Source: G963666945 sp963666945 (lineage in GTDB: Bacteria > Bacteroidota > Bacteroidia > Bacteroidales > Marinifilaceae). From it: a DNA stretch of 64,000 nt. Positions 37,485 through 47,521 of this stretch are shown here, one piece after another (the stretch's first letter is position 1; each line of letters begins with the position of its first letter). The DNA is taken from positions 17,071-81,070 of the forward strand of contig CAXXRT010000025.1 in the NCBI GenBank assembly GCA_963666945.2, in the 5' to 3' direction. The notes under the pieces were generated by a model. That model had not been told where the DNA came from. It did no database searches and worked only from the letters and a program-made list of their open reading frames with translations. The position numbers and the translations under genes are program-made.

Positions 37485-37976
37485 TCAAAAATTAATGGAA
37501 TCCAAATTATTCTCTTTCAGGAATTTATTTATTTTATTCTCCAACTCACTAATCTTATTATCATAAACATCCACTACCCCTTCACTTAAATTCTTTTTCA
37601 AATAAGAAAAATATATAAGTCTTAATTTGCTATAGTACACCAAATCCAAACTCTTTTGCCTCATTTCATTAGAAATATTTTCTATTCTGGAAGCATTATC
37701 CATAATTCTCCGGTTCTCCAGCCACAAATAAAAACCATTTTCTAATTCATTGATAGTGTATTCAGAATCTTCTAAATTCAAATTTTTCAATATATCAATA
37801 GCTTCTTTTTCATTTTTTTCAAACTGCCTAAACGCCTCAAAATATTGATTTCTATCATAGCCATAATAAAGTTTTGAGATATTAAAAAAATCACCCAGAA
37901 AAAGCCCTACAATAAAAAATAATGAAACTACAATCGTTATCTTGTGCCTATATATAAATTTTATCATTTTTATCAT
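37485..37976 (-). CDS. Hypothetical membrane-anchored protein
   Basis: 163 residues, not recognised. An N-terminal membrane helix (about 13-33) is preceded by basic residues, so the bulk is probably periplasmic. The rest is highly charged and helical with likely coiled-coil stretches (FRQFEKNEKEAIDILKNLN and ISELENKINKFLKENN). It is AT-rich and Asn/Lys-rich even for this window. It sits between the sigma factor gene and a flippase-like gene without clear operon links. Confidence 0.6.
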   Translation of the reverse strand: MIKMIKFIYRHKITIVVSLFFIVGLFLGDFFNISKLYYGYDRNQYFEAFRQFEKNEKEAIDILKNLNLEDSEYTINELENGFYLWLENRRIMDNASRIENISNEMRQKSLDLVYYSKLRLIYFSYLKKNLSEGVVDVYDNKISELENKINKFLKENNLDSINF

Positions 37977-38228
37977 TTTAGTAACAAATAAACTTTAGGA
38001 ACACCATAAACAAGGAGCAATATGAATTTACAAATTCAAAACCAACCTACATTTGGAATCTCCTGAAGAAATTTTAAAATAAAACACCATAAATAAATAA
38101 ACATAAAAATCATGTAAATATATATATATATAATGCATTCTCCATACAAAACTTAACTGACTTAATGAATGGGCCTATTTTACAAATGAACAGGCCTGTT
38201 TTAACAATAAACGAAAAATATAAACACT

Positions 38229-39230
38229 TTATTTTCTACTTAGATATCCAAAATCAGCCTTTCTATGTAATAATTTTCTGACCAAACCAATAATTATTGC
38301 AACTAATCCAATAAACCATGTAAAGACCATTGTCAATCCATTAGAAAGAACCCCATATTCAAGCCCGGAGTTTTCATCAAGATTAAAAGCAATAAAAAGC
38401 TGAAGAATAAAGAAATGAGTAGTACCTATCCCTCCCGGACTTGGTAGAGCCCACCCTATTCCGGCAATAAAAAGGATAATTGCCGCAAAATAAAAGCTAT
38501 AACCTTGTGTAGAAGGAAGGGCTTTTAAGCAGGCATAATTCATTAAAATCAATACAAGCCAGATAGAAATTGTCAAAATCACAAACAATTTATATTTTCT
38601 TATCTTAATTGACCTCTTAACAGTATGAAATATCTCTGCAACAAAAAGTTTTAATCTCATCAATATCTTTACTTTTCTAAAAACATAATATATGCCGGAT
38701 AACAATAAAAAGAGAACAATAAATGCAAAAAGGACTTTGTATACCTTATCGAAATTAATTATTCCATTATCCAGCAAAGTTTTTCGAAAAAGAGAAACAA
38801 GTTTATCTATTTCAAAGATAAAGCAGAACATAATCCCGGCAGCTAAAACAACAAGATCATAAATTCTTTCAGTAACAACAGTACCAAAACTAAGAGAAGT
38901 CCTAATATTATCTGTTTTTTTCAAACTAACACATCTTACTATTTCCCCAAGTTTAGGAGTAAAACTATTAACCGTATAACCAAGTATCACAGAATAAAAA
39001 ACATTCCTTGTTTTCGCCACTTCTCCGGTATTTTCTATTAACACTTTCCATCTGTATGATCTCAAAAAGAAAGTAACAAACAAGCATAAACCATTAACCG
39101 CCACCCATACCAAGTCAGCCTCCTTTATACCAGAAAATATATCCGACAAGGATTTATCTTTAAACGTAAGTATAAGAAATACAGTCCCTATAAATATTCC
39201 TACAAAAGTATTTAAAATCTTTTTCGCCAT
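38229..39230 (-). CDS. Lysylphosphatidylglycerol synthase/flippase-like membrane protein
   Basis: 333 residues, about eight membrane helices, of the UPF0104/AglD family that includes the membrane part of MprF. The family marks RSYRWKVLIE, GYTVNSFTPKLGEIVRCVSLKK and VTERIYDLVVLAAG are visible, and the late GIGWALPSPGGIGTTHFF. Members are thought to flip or modify lipids; no catalytic domain is attached here. About 250 bp behind it hold only AT-rich DNA with a TA tract and a short palindrome AACAGGCCTGTT. Confidence 0.85.
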   Translation of the reverse strand: MAKKILNTFVGIFIGTVFLILTFKDKSLSDIFSGIKEADLVWVAVNGLCLFVTFFLRSYRWKVLIENTGEVAKTRNVFYSVILGYTVNSFTPKLGEIVRCVSLKKTDNIRTSLSFGTVVTERIYDLVVLAAGIMFCFIFEIDKLVSLFRKTLLDNGIINFDKVYKVLFAFIVLFLLLSGIYYVFRKVKILMRLKLFVAEIFHTVKRSIKIRKYKLFVILTISIWLVLILMNYACLKALPSTQGYSFYFAAIILFIAGIGWALPSPGGIGTTHFFILQLFIAFNLDENSGLEYGVLSNGLTMVFTWFIGLVAIIIGLVRKLLHRKADFGYLSRK

Positions 39231-39333
39231 TAATTTTTCAATTTAGACAGCACACAATATCAAAGGCTAAAAGTAATCAATTATATCAGCACCCGCAATA
39301 TACATTCTTTGTATAAACAAATAATTACTCAAA

Positions 39334-39365
39334 TTGCAGATAAATCGAAATAATAAGTAATTTTG
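39334..39365 (+). promoter_or_regulatory. Promoter of pyrH
   Basis: TTG at 39334-39336 and TAATTTTG at 39358-39365 are 21 bp apart. It leaves a leader of roughly 78 nt. Confidence 0.5.
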
Positions 39366-39385
39366 TATAAATTTTAACTAATTAG

Positions 39386-39428
39386 CTGCATGACAAATAA
39401 ATTATCATCGACAATTATTTTTATGCAG
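39386..39428 (+). promoter_or_regulatory. Long hairpin in the pyrH leader
   Basis: CTGCAT pairs with ATGCAG, and AAATAAATT with AATTATTTT inside it, around a short AT loop, 21 bp before the pyrH ATG. It could influence ribosome access; no known regulatory family is recognised. Confidence 0.35.
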
Positions 39429-39449
39429 TCTTTATATAACTTTTTATAG

Positions 39450-40166
39450 ATGGAAAACATTAGATATAAAAGAATATTGCTTAAACTTAGCGGAGAATCT
39501 TTAATGGGTGCTCAGCAATATGGAATAGATGCTGAACGTTTAGAAGAATATGCAAATCAAATCAAAGAAATTGCAGATACAGGAGTACAAATTGGCATAG
39601 TAATAGGTGGAGGTAATATTTTCAGAGGCCTTAGTGGGGCATCCAATGGTTTCGACAGAGTAAAAGGGGATTCAATGGGAATGCTTGCCACTGTTATAAA
39701 CAGCCTTGCCTTATGCTCCGCTTTGGAGAAATGTGGGTGTAAGTCGAAAGTATTTACAGCCATCAGAATGGAGCCCATTGGAGAATTCTTTTCCAAACAT
39801 AAGGCAATAGAGAATCTTGAAAAAGGATATGTAACAATATTCTCTGCCGGTACAGGTAATCCATATTTCACAACCGATACAGCATCCTCATTAAGAGGCA
39901 TAGAAATAGAAGCCGATGTTATGCTAAAAGGAACAAGGGTAGACGGAGTATATACTGCCGATCCCGAAAAAGATCCCAATGCCATAAAATTTGAAACTAT
40001 TTCATTCGACGAAGTATATACAAAGAACCTGAAAGTTATGGATCTCACAGCGACCACAATGTGTAAAGAGAACAATTTACCAATAATAGTCTTTGACATG
40101 GATACTCCTGGTAATTTAAAGAAAGTGATTAATGGAGAAAATATCGGAACACTGGTGCACAGATAA
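39450..40166 (+). CDS. pyrH: UMP kinase
   Basis: Phosphorylates UMP to UDP with ATP; a homohexamer of the amino acid kinase fold. 238 residues with the family marks LLKLSGESLMG at the start, IVIGGGNIFRG near residue 51, GNPYFTTDTASSLR and KGTRVDGVYTADP, and the C-terminal MDLTATTMCKENNLPIIVFD. Full length. dxs follows 90 bp on, possibly in the same transcript. Confidence 0.97.
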   Translation: MENIRYKRILLKLSGESLMGAQQYGIDAERLEEYANQIKEIADTGVQIGIVIGGGNIFRGLSGASNGFDRVKGDSMGMLATVINSLALCSALEKCGCKSKVFTAIRMEPIGEFFSKHKAIENLEKGYVTIFSAGTGNPYFTTDTASSLRGIEIEADVMLKGTRVDGVYTADPEKDPNAIKFETISFDEVYTKNLKVMDLTATTMCKENNLPIIVFDMDTPGNLKKVINGENIGTLVHR

Positions 40167-40256
40167 TAACATACTTCACATTAAGAAATACTAATTTTTT
40201 GTAAACCATCATATTATTTCTATATTAGGTAGATTTTTTATTAAGCAAACAAGTCA

Positions 40257-42155
40257 ATGGAAGAGAATAGAAGCTTACTGGATAAAATAGAATTTCCATC
40301 AGATCTTAAAAAAGTTTCTGAGGATAATCTTATCCGGTTATGTGAAGAATTAAGAGAACAAATTATTGACGAATGCGCTGAGAACCCCGGTCATTTAGGA
40401 GCCAGCCTGGGTGTGGTTGAACTTACTGTTGCCCTTCATTATGTAATGAATACACCCTATGATAATATTATCTGGGATGTAGGACATCAGGCTTACGGTC
40501 ACAAAATTCTTACGGGAAGAAGGCATATTTTCAACAAAAACCGTAAATACAAGGGAATAAGTGGTTTCCCAAAGATGTCAGAAAGTGAATACGACTCATT
40601 TGGAACAGGACACTCCTCTACATCTATATCAGCAGCACTAGGAATGGCTGTTGCAGCAGAACAACAGGGGAAATACGACCAAAGAACTGTCGCCATCATA
40701 GGAGATGGAGCCCTTACCGGAGGCATGGCATTTGAGGCATTAAACAATGCAGCAACAAATAAAGCAAATCTACTTGTCATACTCAACGATAACAATATGG
40801 CCATAGATCCCAGCGTAGGCGGTCTTAACGATTACTTACTGGATATCTCCACTTCGAAAACATACAACAAAATAAAAAACGAAGTATGGAAACTATTGGG
40901 TATGCTCAATAAAATAAATCCGGGAACAAGAAAATTCATACAAAAAATAGACAACAGCATAAAATCCCTATTGCTAAAACAAAGCAATATGTTTGAAGCA
41001 CTCGGTTTCAGGTATTTTGGGCCTGTCGACGGGCATGATGTTAATCACCTGGTTAAAACCCTTCAGGATCTGAGAGATATACCCGGGCCAAAACTACTAC
41101 ACTGTATCACAACTAAAGGTAAAGGCTACAAATTTGCGGAGAAGGAGCAGACAATATGGCATGCACCTGGTAAATTTGATAAAAACACAGGAGAAATCAT
41201 TAAGTCATCTTCCGAATCAAAACCCCCAAAATATCAGGATGTATTCGGACATACAATACTTGAACTAGCCAGAAAGAATGAAAAAATAGTAGGTATAACA
41301 CCAGCTATGCCAACAGGATGTTCCCTGAATATCATGATGAAAGAGATGCCAGAGAGAACATTCGATGTGGGAATTGCCGAACAACATGCCGTTACCTTCT
41401 CTGCCGGTCTGGCAGCCAAAGGCATGATACCTTTCTGCAACATATACTCATCATTTATGCAAAGAGCTTACGATCAGGTTATACATGACGTTGCTCTTCA
41501 GAATCTCAACGTTGTTTTTTGCCTCGACAGAGGCGGACTTGTTGGCTCAGACGGGGCCACCCACCACGGGGCATACGATCTGGCATATTTCAGATGTATT
41601 CCAAACATGATTGTAGCAGCTCCTCTAAATGAAGAAGAACTGAGAAATATGATGTACACGGCTCAACTTCCTGATAAAGGACCATTCTCAATAAGATACC
41701 CAAGGGGAAGAGGGGTTACAATAGATTGGAAAACAGACTTTAAAGAAATACCTGTAGGAAAAGGCAGATGCCTTTCCGAAGGCAAAGATATTGCCGTTTT
41801 ATCAATAGGTACAATAGGACATGAAGTCATTAAAGCCTTTAATTTTATTGGCAATATAAAACCAGCACATTACGATATGCGATTTGTAAAGCCCTTAGAC
41901 AAGGATCTTCTTCATAAAATTTTCAAAAACTTCTCAACTATAATTACTGTTGAAGATGGGTGTATTATGGGAGGCCTTGGAAGTGCCGTGATTGAATTTA
42001 TGACAGACAATAGCTATCAGGCCCGGGTAATAAGATTGGGAATACCGGATAAATATATAGAACAGGGTTCTCAGGAAGAACTATATAAAGAATGTGGATA
42101 TGATGCGGATTCTATTGCAAAGACTATTACAAAGATATATTCTGAAATAAACTAA
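40257..42155 (+). CDS. dxs: 1-deoxy-D-xylulose-5-phosphate synthase
   Basis: First enzyme of the MEP isoprenoid route; joins pyruvate and glyceraldehyde-3-phosphate with thiamine diphosphate. 632 residues. The TPP site is GDGALTGGMAFEALNNA near residue 148 with the later NDNNM. The catalytic Glu lies in TFDVGIAEQHAVTFSAGLA, and DRGGLVGSDGATHHGAYDLAYFR gives the second domain. Full length. The Crp-type gene follows about 115 bp later. Confidence 0.97.
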   Translation: MEENRSLLDKIEFPSDLKKVSEDNLIRLCEELREQIIDECAENPGHLGASLGVVELTVALHYVMNTPYDNIIWDVGHQAYGHKILTGRRHIFNKNRKYKGISGFPKMSESEYDSFGTGHSSTSISAALGMAVAAEQQGKYDQRTVAIIGDGALTGGMAFEALNNAATNKANLLVILNDNNMAIDPSVGGLNDYLLDISTSKTYNKIKNEVWKLLGMLNKINPGTRKFIQKIDNSIKSLLLKQSNMFEALGFRYFGPVDGHDVNHLVKTLQDLRDIPGPKLLHCITTKGKGYKFAEKEQTIWHAPGKFDKNTGEIIKSSSESKPPKYQDVFGHTILELARKNEKIVGITPAMPTGCSLNIMMKEMPERTFDVGIAEQHAVTFSAGLAAKGMIPFCNIYSSFMQRAYDQVIHDVALQNLNVVFCLDRGGLVGSDGATHHGAYDLAYFRCIPNMIVAAPLNEEELRNMMYTAQLPDKGPFSIRYPRGRGVTIDWKTDFKEIPVGKGRCLSEGKDIAVLSIGTIGHEVIKAFNFIGNIKPAHYDMRFVKPLDKDLLHKIFKNFSTIITVEDGCIMGGLGSAVIEFMTDNSYQARVIRLGIPDKYIEQGSQEELYKECGYDADSIAKTITKIYSEIN

Positions 42156-42271
42156 CAAAAGTCAATTCTTATTTAGTATATGATATTTTTTATATCTTTA
42201 GAACCGCAATTACTAAACAAGTATAGAACCCACATTAGTGTATCCTTTGTTTCATAGATAACAGTAAGAAC

Positions 42272-42976
42272 ATGAAGAAAAATATAATATTACCAAATTG
42301 CGAAGAATGCGCCCATAAATTTGGTATGACATTTAAAAAATTAAACTCAGACGAGCTTGATTTTATATTTTTCAATAACAATATAGAATTTTCAGAAAGA
42401 GGAAATATTATATATAGTGAAGGAAGCAGGATTAAAGGATGCTTTTTTATTTATTCAGGAATATTAAAAGTGTACAAAACAGGTGCAGAAGGGAAAGAAC
42501 AGATTATCAGATTTGCCAAAGAAGGTGAACTTGTAGGATTCCGGTCTGTTATTAACCAGGAATTAGCATGCACTTCTGCAAAAGTAATAAACGATGCAAT
42601 ATTATGCTACATACCTGGGAGTACCTTAACACAATTAATAAAATCAAATGCAGAATTTGCATTTGAATTAATAAGGCTTACATGCAAAGAGTTGGGTGAA
42701 TCCAACTGCTACCTTACAGATATTGCTCAGAAATCAGTAAAAGAAAGATTAGCAGAGGTAATTGTACAATTAGTAAACGATTTCGGGCTCGATAGTGATA
42801 AAATAATGAAAATCACCATTACAAGAGAAGAACTGGCAAATATAGTCGGTACTGCTACTGAATCTGTTATAAGATTAATATCTGAATTTAAATCAGAAGG
42901 GATTCTCGAATCTAAAGGCCGCAAATTAAGAATCTTAAATAAAAATAAGCTTTCAGAGATATCAAATTCGCATTAA
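42272..42976 (+). CDS. Crp/Fnr family transcription regulator
   Basis: 234 residues. N-terminal cyclic-nucleotide-type sensor domain (IIYSEGSRIKGCFFIYSGILKVYK, FAKEGELVGFRSVI) and a C-terminal Crp-type helix-turn-helix (TREELANIVGTATESVIRLISEFKSEGILESKGRKL). Cys10 and Cys13 form an N-terminal CxxC; only the pair is obvious, so an Fnr-like iron-sulfur cluster is not assured. Ligand and regulon unknown; no palindromic target near its own start was noted. Confidence 0.88.
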   Translation: MKKNIILPNCEECAHKFGMTFKKLNSDELDFIFFNNNIEFSERGNIIYSEGSRIKGCFFIYSGILKVYKTGAEGKEQIIRFAKEGELVGFRSVINQELACTSAKVINDAILCYIPGSTLTQLIKSNAEFAFELIRLTCKELGESNCYLTDIAQKSVKERLAEVIVQLVNDFGLDSDKIMKITITREELANIVGTATESVIRLISEFKSEGILESKGRKLRILNKNKLSEISNSH

Positions 42977-43001
42977 TACTGTAATCACAGATATTTTATA
43001 T

Positions 43002-43040
43002 TATTTTTGCAGATATATTTTCAAGTATTTTGTAATTTTG
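43002..43040 (+). promoter_or_regulatory. Two alternative -7 boxes before the aminotransferase
   Basis: TATTTTTG at 43002-43009 and TAATTTTG at 43033-43040 both fit TAnnTTTG. Either could serve the ATG at 43071; neither has a clean -33 element. Confidence 0.4.
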
Positions 43041-43070
43041 TTATCCTAAAAACCGTTAAACCAAATACAT

Positions 43071-44267
43071 ATGCCACAAATATCAGAAAAAGGGCTTTTA
43101 ATGCCTCAATCGCCTATCAGGAAGTTAGTTCCATATGCAGAGGCTGCTAAAGCAAGAGGTGTAAAAGTTTATCACCTTAATATAGGTCAACCGGATATTC
43201 CTACTCCGGAGGTAGCTCTTGAAGCTGTTCGCAACTGTAGAGATAAAGTTATTGAGTATTCTCACTCAGCTGGAAACATTACATATCGTAAAAAACTTGC
43301 TAAATATTATCAGGGAATCGATATTAATGTTGATGAAAGCGAGATCTTAATCACAACAGGTGGATCCGAAGCAATTATTTTTGCTTTCCTGACCACACTT
43401 AACCCAGGGGACGAAATTATTATTCCTGAGCCTTTCTATGCAAACTACAACAGTTTTGCCCAAATGGCCGGAGTAGTAGTTAAAACTGTTACTTCTTCAA
43501 TTGAGAAGGACTTTGCATTACCTGCAATAGAGGAATTTGAAAAAATTATAACACCCAAAACAAAAGGTATTGTTATAGTTAACCCAAGTAACCCTACAGG
43601 TTATTTATATTCAAAAGACGAGCTTAACAAATTAAAAGAAATGGTTCTTAAGCACGATCTTTATCTTTATGCCGACGAGGTATACCGTGAATTCTGCTAC
43701 GACGGAAACTCACACTTCTCTGCTATGCAGCTTGAAGGATTAGAAAACAATGTCATACTTGTTGACTCTGTATCTAAGCGTTACAGCGAGTGTGGAATAC
43801 GTATCGGAGCTCTTGTTTCTAAAAATAAAGATGTTGTTTCTACGGCTCTTAAATTTGGAATGGCAAGACTATGTCCTCCTTCATTGGGTCAGATTGCTGC
43901 AGAAGCATCTCTTGATACAGAAGAAAGTTATTTCGAGAATGTATATAACGAATACATTGAGCGCCGCGACTTCATGGTAGATGCACTAAATAAGATGCCT
44001 GGGGTTTATTCTCCAAAACCTAAGGGTGCATTCTATACAGTAGTTAAACTTCCTGTTGATGATGCAGACAAGTTTGCTCAGTGGATGCTTGAAGATTTCG
44101 AATACAAGGGACAAACAGTAATGGTAGCTCCCGCATCAGGCTTCTATGCAACAAAAGGCTTAGGTAAAGACGAAGTAAGAATTGCCTATGTGCTTAAAAT
44201 TGAGGATCTGAAAAATGCAATGGAAACATTAGCTGAAGCCCTTAAAGCATATCCTGGCAGAGTCTAA
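43071..44267 (+). CDS. PLP-dependent aminotransferase, class I/II
   Basis: 398 residues of the fold-type I aspartate aminotransferase superfamily. The PLP lysine is K236 in SVSKRYSECGIRIG; the cofactor pocket also shows TTGGSEAI, VNPSNPTGYLYS and ADEVYREFCYDG. The C-terminal carboxylate-binding Arg lies in DEVRIAY. Substrate cannot be fixed; aspartate and aromatic or branched-chain amino acids are all possible. Isolated between two terminator-bounded units. Confidence 0.88.
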   Translation: MPQISEKGLLMPQSPIRKLVPYAEAAKARGVKVYHLNIGQPDIPTPEVALEAVRNCRDKVIEYSHSAGNITYRKKLAKYYQGIDINVDESEILITTGGSEAIIFAFLTTLNPGDEIIIPEPFYANYNSFAQMAGVVVKTVTSSIEKDFALPAIEEFEKIITPKTKGIVIVNPSNPTGYLYSKDELNKLKEMVLKHDLYLYADEVYREFCYDGNSHFSAMQLEGLENNVILVDSVSKRYSECGIRIGALVSKNKDVVSTALKFGMARLCPPSLGQIAAEASLDTEESYFENVYNEYIERRDFMVDALNKMPGVYSPKPKGAFYTVVKLPVDDADKFAQWMLEDFEYKGQTVMVAPASGFYATKGLGKDEVRIAYVLKIEDLKNAMETLAEALKAYPGRV

Positions 44268-44290
44268 TAACTTACTTAAACAGATATAAG

Positions 44291-44315
44291 AAAGCCGGCT
44301 TATGCCGGCTTTTTC
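44291..44315 (+). terminator. Intrinsic terminator of the aminotransferase gene
   Basis: AAAGCCGGC pairs with GCCGGCTTT around TTAT, followed by TTTT. Confidence 0.9.
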
Positions 44316-44347
44316 TTTAATAAAGTGAATTTTCCACTTAATTTTTA

Positions 44348-44355
44348 TAATTTTG
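44348..44355 (+). promoter_or_regulatory. -7 box of the acyltransferase-gltX operon
   Basis: TAATTTTG, 24 bp before the ATG at 44380. No TTTG at the -33 position. Confidence 0.4.
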
Positions 44356-44379
44356 CGGAATTAATCAATTCGTATAGAA

Positions 44380-45537
44380 ATGTGCATAGATGCAGATTAT
44401 GAACAAATAAGACCTTTTATAGACTCCGAAGCAGAGATGTATTCATCAAAACTTAGTGAATCAAAAGAATTCTTCATGGTAATGTCTACCATACTAAAAG
44501 ATTTTGATACAGAGAAAATGACAGCAGCTCTAGAAAAGGTAAAAACCATAGATGATTTCAAGAACTATGTGATAACACCACTTTTCGACGATATCATTAA
44601 TAATACAACAAAAGGTATAAGCATACAGGGACTGGAAAATATTCAAAAAGACAAAAGCTACCTTTTTATTTCAGATCACAGAGATATTATTCTTGATTCT
44701 GCTATTCTAAACAATGTTTTGGATAAGTACGGCTATAATACCTGTGAAATAGCCATTGGGAGTAACCTGTTAATTAACGACTGGATTACCAACCTGGTTA
44801 AATTAAACGGAGCCTTTACCGTAAAAAGGAATTTGCCCATAAAAGAGATGATGGAAAGCACAAAAACTCTTTCATCTTATATTAGAAACAATCTGGTTAA
44901 TAAAAATCAATCTGTATGGATTGCACAAAGGGAAGGCAGAACAAAAGATGGTGACGACCGTACCCAACTAAGTCTACTGAAGATGTTCAACATCAGCGGA
45001 GATGATTCCTTCTGCAAAAACTTTAAAGAGCTTAAAATTGTTCCAGTTGCAATATCTTACGAATATGAACCATGCGATGGGTATAAAACAAAAGAAATAT
45101 ACCTGAAAGAAACTAACGAAGGGTATGAAAAGACACCAATGGACGATATGAACAGCATGGTTGCCGGATTGAGGAACGAAAAGGGAAGAGTGCATTTCTC
45201 TATTGGAAAACCACTGGGGGAAGTCCTTGATGTTATTGAAGAAATGAACTCTCAGCCAGAGAAATACAAGGCCATTGCAGATGTAATTGACTACCGTATT
45301 CATAAAGACTTTAAACTTTGGCCGGATAATTTCATATCCTATGATTTACTTAATTCCTCAACTACGTATAAAGAATATTATACCGAAGAAGAAAAGGAAT
45401 TGTTTATCAATCACATGAACAAAAAACTTAATAGCATAGAAGGCAACAGGTCTATTTTAAATAAAATATTCCTTGAGATATATGCTAACCCGGTAAAGAA
45501 CAGACTAAACCTTGAGAAACCATACTTTTGTAAATAA
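44380..45537 (+). CDS. 1-acyl-glycerol-3-phosphate acyltransferase family protein
   Basis: 385 residues, longer than PlsC. The central block has SDHRDIILDSAIL at about residues 98-110, then GAFTVKRNLP and WIAQREGRTKDGDDRTQLSLLKM, the order of PlsC blocks I to III. The His100 to Asp106 spacing is one residue wider than the usual HX4D. The extensions before and after the domain are characteristic of the long Bacteroidota type, probably acting on phospholipid precursors or an ornithine-type lipid. It leads an operon with two small genes and gltX. Confidence 0.75.
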   Translation: MCIDADYEQIRPFIDSEAEMYSSKLSESKEFFMVMSTILKDFDTEKMTAALEKVKTIDDFKNYVITPLFDDIINNTTKGISIQGLENIQKDKSYLFISDHRDIILDSAILNNVLDKYGYNTCEIAIGSNLLINDWITNLVKLNGAFTVKRNLPIKEMMESTKTLSSYIRNNLVNKNQSVWIAQREGRTKDGDDRTQLSLLKMFNISGDDSFCKNFKELKIVPVAISYEYEPCDGYKTKEIYLKETNEGYEKTPMDDMNSMVAGLRNEKGRVHFSIGKPLGEVLDVIEEMNSQPEKYKAIADVIDYRIHKDFKLWPDNFISYDLLNSSTTYKEYYTEEEKELFINHMNKKLNSIEGNRSILNKIFLEIYANPVKNRLNLEKPYFCK

Positions 45538-45548
45538 AATATTTACTT

Positions 45549-45737
45549 ATGAAAACAATAAAAATACTTCTGATTCTGGCTGCATTCCTGATAATGGTCG
45601 CCAGCGTAGTTAATTTATACAACATTGCCAATACAGATGCCTCACGTCTGGGTATTTACCTGGATCTAATTGCCATGGCAATTATTGCATCTGCCGTGGG
45701 ATTTATAAGTTTTAAAGAAAAGAATACGAAAAAATGA
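45549..45737 (+). CDS. Small two-helix membrane protein
   Basis: 62 residues, not recognised. Two hydrophobic helices (about 4-25 and 36-54) are joined by a short loop; the tail is basic. Starts 11 bp after the acyltransferase and overlaps the next gene by four bases, so it is in the operon. Confidence 0.65.
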   Translation: MKTIKILLILAAFLIMVASVVNLYNIANTDASRLGIYLDLIAMAIIASAVGFISFKEKNTKK

Positions 45738-45973
45738 TAAGATTAAAGCGAACTATTTACATAAACGACGAAGCTTACCCAACCTGGTTTTCCATGAAAA
45801 TCAGCAAAAACAGGGGAAAATCAAGTATTACAATATACTACCATACAGACGATCCCTACAGCAAAGCTAGTCGCATGATAATAATAAAAGGCGGATTTTC
45901 TACCAAAGAAGAGGCCATTAACCATGCCGTTCGCTATATGAGAAAGATGTATACAGACATGATTAACAGATAA
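45734..45973 (+). CDS. Small conserved hypothetical protein
   Basis: 79 residues with no signal or membrane helix, unrecognised. It is basic, with an alternating strand pattern (SSITIYYHTDDPYSKASRMIIIKGGF) followed by a helix, suggesting a small alpha/beta fold. It overlaps the preceding small gene by ATGA and lies 13 bp before gltX. Confidence 0.65.
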   Translation: MIRLKRTIYINDEAYPTWFSMKISKNRGKSSITIYYHTDDPYSKASRMIIIKGGFSTKEEAINHAVRYMRKMYTDMINR

Positions 45974-45986
45974 ATATATAATAAGT

Positions 45987-47501
45987 ATGGATGTAAGAGT
46001 TCGATTTGCACCTAGTCCAACTGGGCCATTACACATGGGGGGAGTTAGAACTGCGCTTTTTAACTATCTTTTTGCCAGAAAACATGGAGGTAAATTTCTA
46101 TTAAGAATAGAGGATACAGACCAGACAAGATATGTTCCTGGAGCAGAAGAATATATTATTGAATCACTTAAATGGTGCGGCATACATATAGACGAAGGAG
46201 TCACTGCAGAAGGAGCATACGGACCATATCGACAGAGTGAAAGAAAAGATATTTACAAGCAATACGCCGATCAACTAATAGAATCCGGAAATGCTTATTA
46301 TGCCTTCGATACAGCAGAAGAACTTGACCAGGCAAGGAATGAGTGTGAAAATAACAAATCAACATTTATATACAATGCCACTACACGTATGAATCTTAAA
46401 AACTCACTGTCTTTTTCAAAAGAAAAGACTGAAGAGCTTTTAAATTCAGGTGCCCAATATGTAGTTCGCTTTAAGATGCCCGATAGTGAAGAAATAAAAT
46501 TAAAAGACCTTATAAGGGGAAATGTCAGCTTCAGATCAGAGATCCTAGACGATAAAGTACTATACAAATCAGACGGAATGCCTACATACCATCTGGCAAA
46601 CGTTGTGGACGACTATCTGATGAAGATTTCCCACGTCATAAGGGGAGAAGAATGGCTTCCCTCCCTACCCTTGCATGTACTTTTATATAAGAGTTTTGGA
46701 TGGGTGAACCAAATGCCTGAATTCGCACACCTTCCACTTATCCTTAAGCCCGTTGGTAAAGGTAAATTAAGTAAAAGAGACGGAGACAAAATGGGATTTC
46801 CCGTATTTCCCCTTCAATGGCAGGATCCTAAATCCGGAGAAATTTCTCACGGATATAAGGAAGACGGATATTTCCCAGAAGCATTCATTAATATGCTTGC
46901 TTTATTAGGCTGGAACCCTGGAACAGAACAGGAATTATTCTCCATTGAAGAACTTTGCAATCTATTCTCCCTTGAAAGAGTAGGTAAATCAGGCTCAAAA
47001 TTCGATCCAGAGAAAACCAAGTGGTTCAACCAGCAGTATCTGGTTAAAAAATCGGACAGAGAAATAGCTGAACTATTCCAGGTAAATCTACAGGACAGAA
47101 ATATTGAAGCAGATATTGAGATGCTTGAAAGAATCTGCGGCCTGGTCAAGGAAAGAGTTCATTTTGTCCATGAATTATGGGATCAGGCTTCATTCTTTTT
47201 TGAAGCACCCGTAGAATTCGATTCTAAAACCCAAAAGAAAAACTGGAAGGAAGATACCCCCGAATTAATGAAAGAGCTAATATCCATACTTGAAGGAATT
47301 AACGATTTTAGCAGTTCCAATACTGAAGAGATTGTTAAGCAATGGATAACTTCCAGGGAAATTGGATTTGGCAAAATAATGAATCCCTTCAGACTTGCTA
47401 TTGTCGGAGCGGGGAAAGGTCCACACATGTTCGATATAATCGAAATAATTGGCAAAGAAGAGACCCTGTCAAGACTCAATAAAGCTATTGAAATACTATA
47501 A
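45987..47501 (+). CDS. gltX: Glutamyl-tRNA synthetase
   Basis: Class I synthetase that charges tRNA-Glu. The ATP-binding HIGH-type motif is APSPTGPLHMGG at about residues 8-19, and the KMSKS-type loop is KLSKR at residues 260-264. The C-terminal helical anticodon-binding domain is complete; 504 residues is the usual length. Whether it is discriminating cannot be told. Last gene of the operon. Confidence 0.96.
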   Translation: MDVRVRFAPSPTGPLHMGGVRTALFNYLFARKHGGKFLLRIEDTDQTRYVPGAEEYIIESLKWCGIHIDEGVTAEGAYGPYRQSERKDIYKQYADQLIESGNAYYAFDTAEELDQARNECENNKSTFIYNATTRMNLKNSLSFSKEKTEELLNSGAQYVVRFKMPDSEEIKLKDLIRGNVSFRSEILDDKVLYKSDGMPTYHLANVVDDYLMKISHVIRGEEWLPSLPLHVLLYKSFGWVNQMPEFAHLPLILKPVGKGKLSKRDGDKMGFPVFPLQWQDPKSGEISHGYKEDGYFPEAFINMLALLGWNPGTEQELFSIEELCNLFSLERVGKSGSKFDPEKTKWFNQQYLVKKSDREIAELFQVNLQDRNIEADIEMLERICGLVKERVHFVHELWDQASFFFEAPVEFDSKTQKKNWKEDTPELMKELISILEGINDFSSSNTEEIVKQWITSREIGFGKIMNPFRLAIVGAGKGPHMFDIIEIIGKEETLSRLNKAIEIL

Positions 47502-47521
47502 TATATACCAGAAATAATACA

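Noticed and set aside
38119..38132. TA dinucleotide run
   Set aside because: Plain low-complexity sequence in an AT-rich gap, no other signal nearby.
38187..38198. Palindrome AACAGGCCTGTT with a nearby partial copy
   Set aside because: No loop for a terminator and no promoter next to it; too short to claim an operator.
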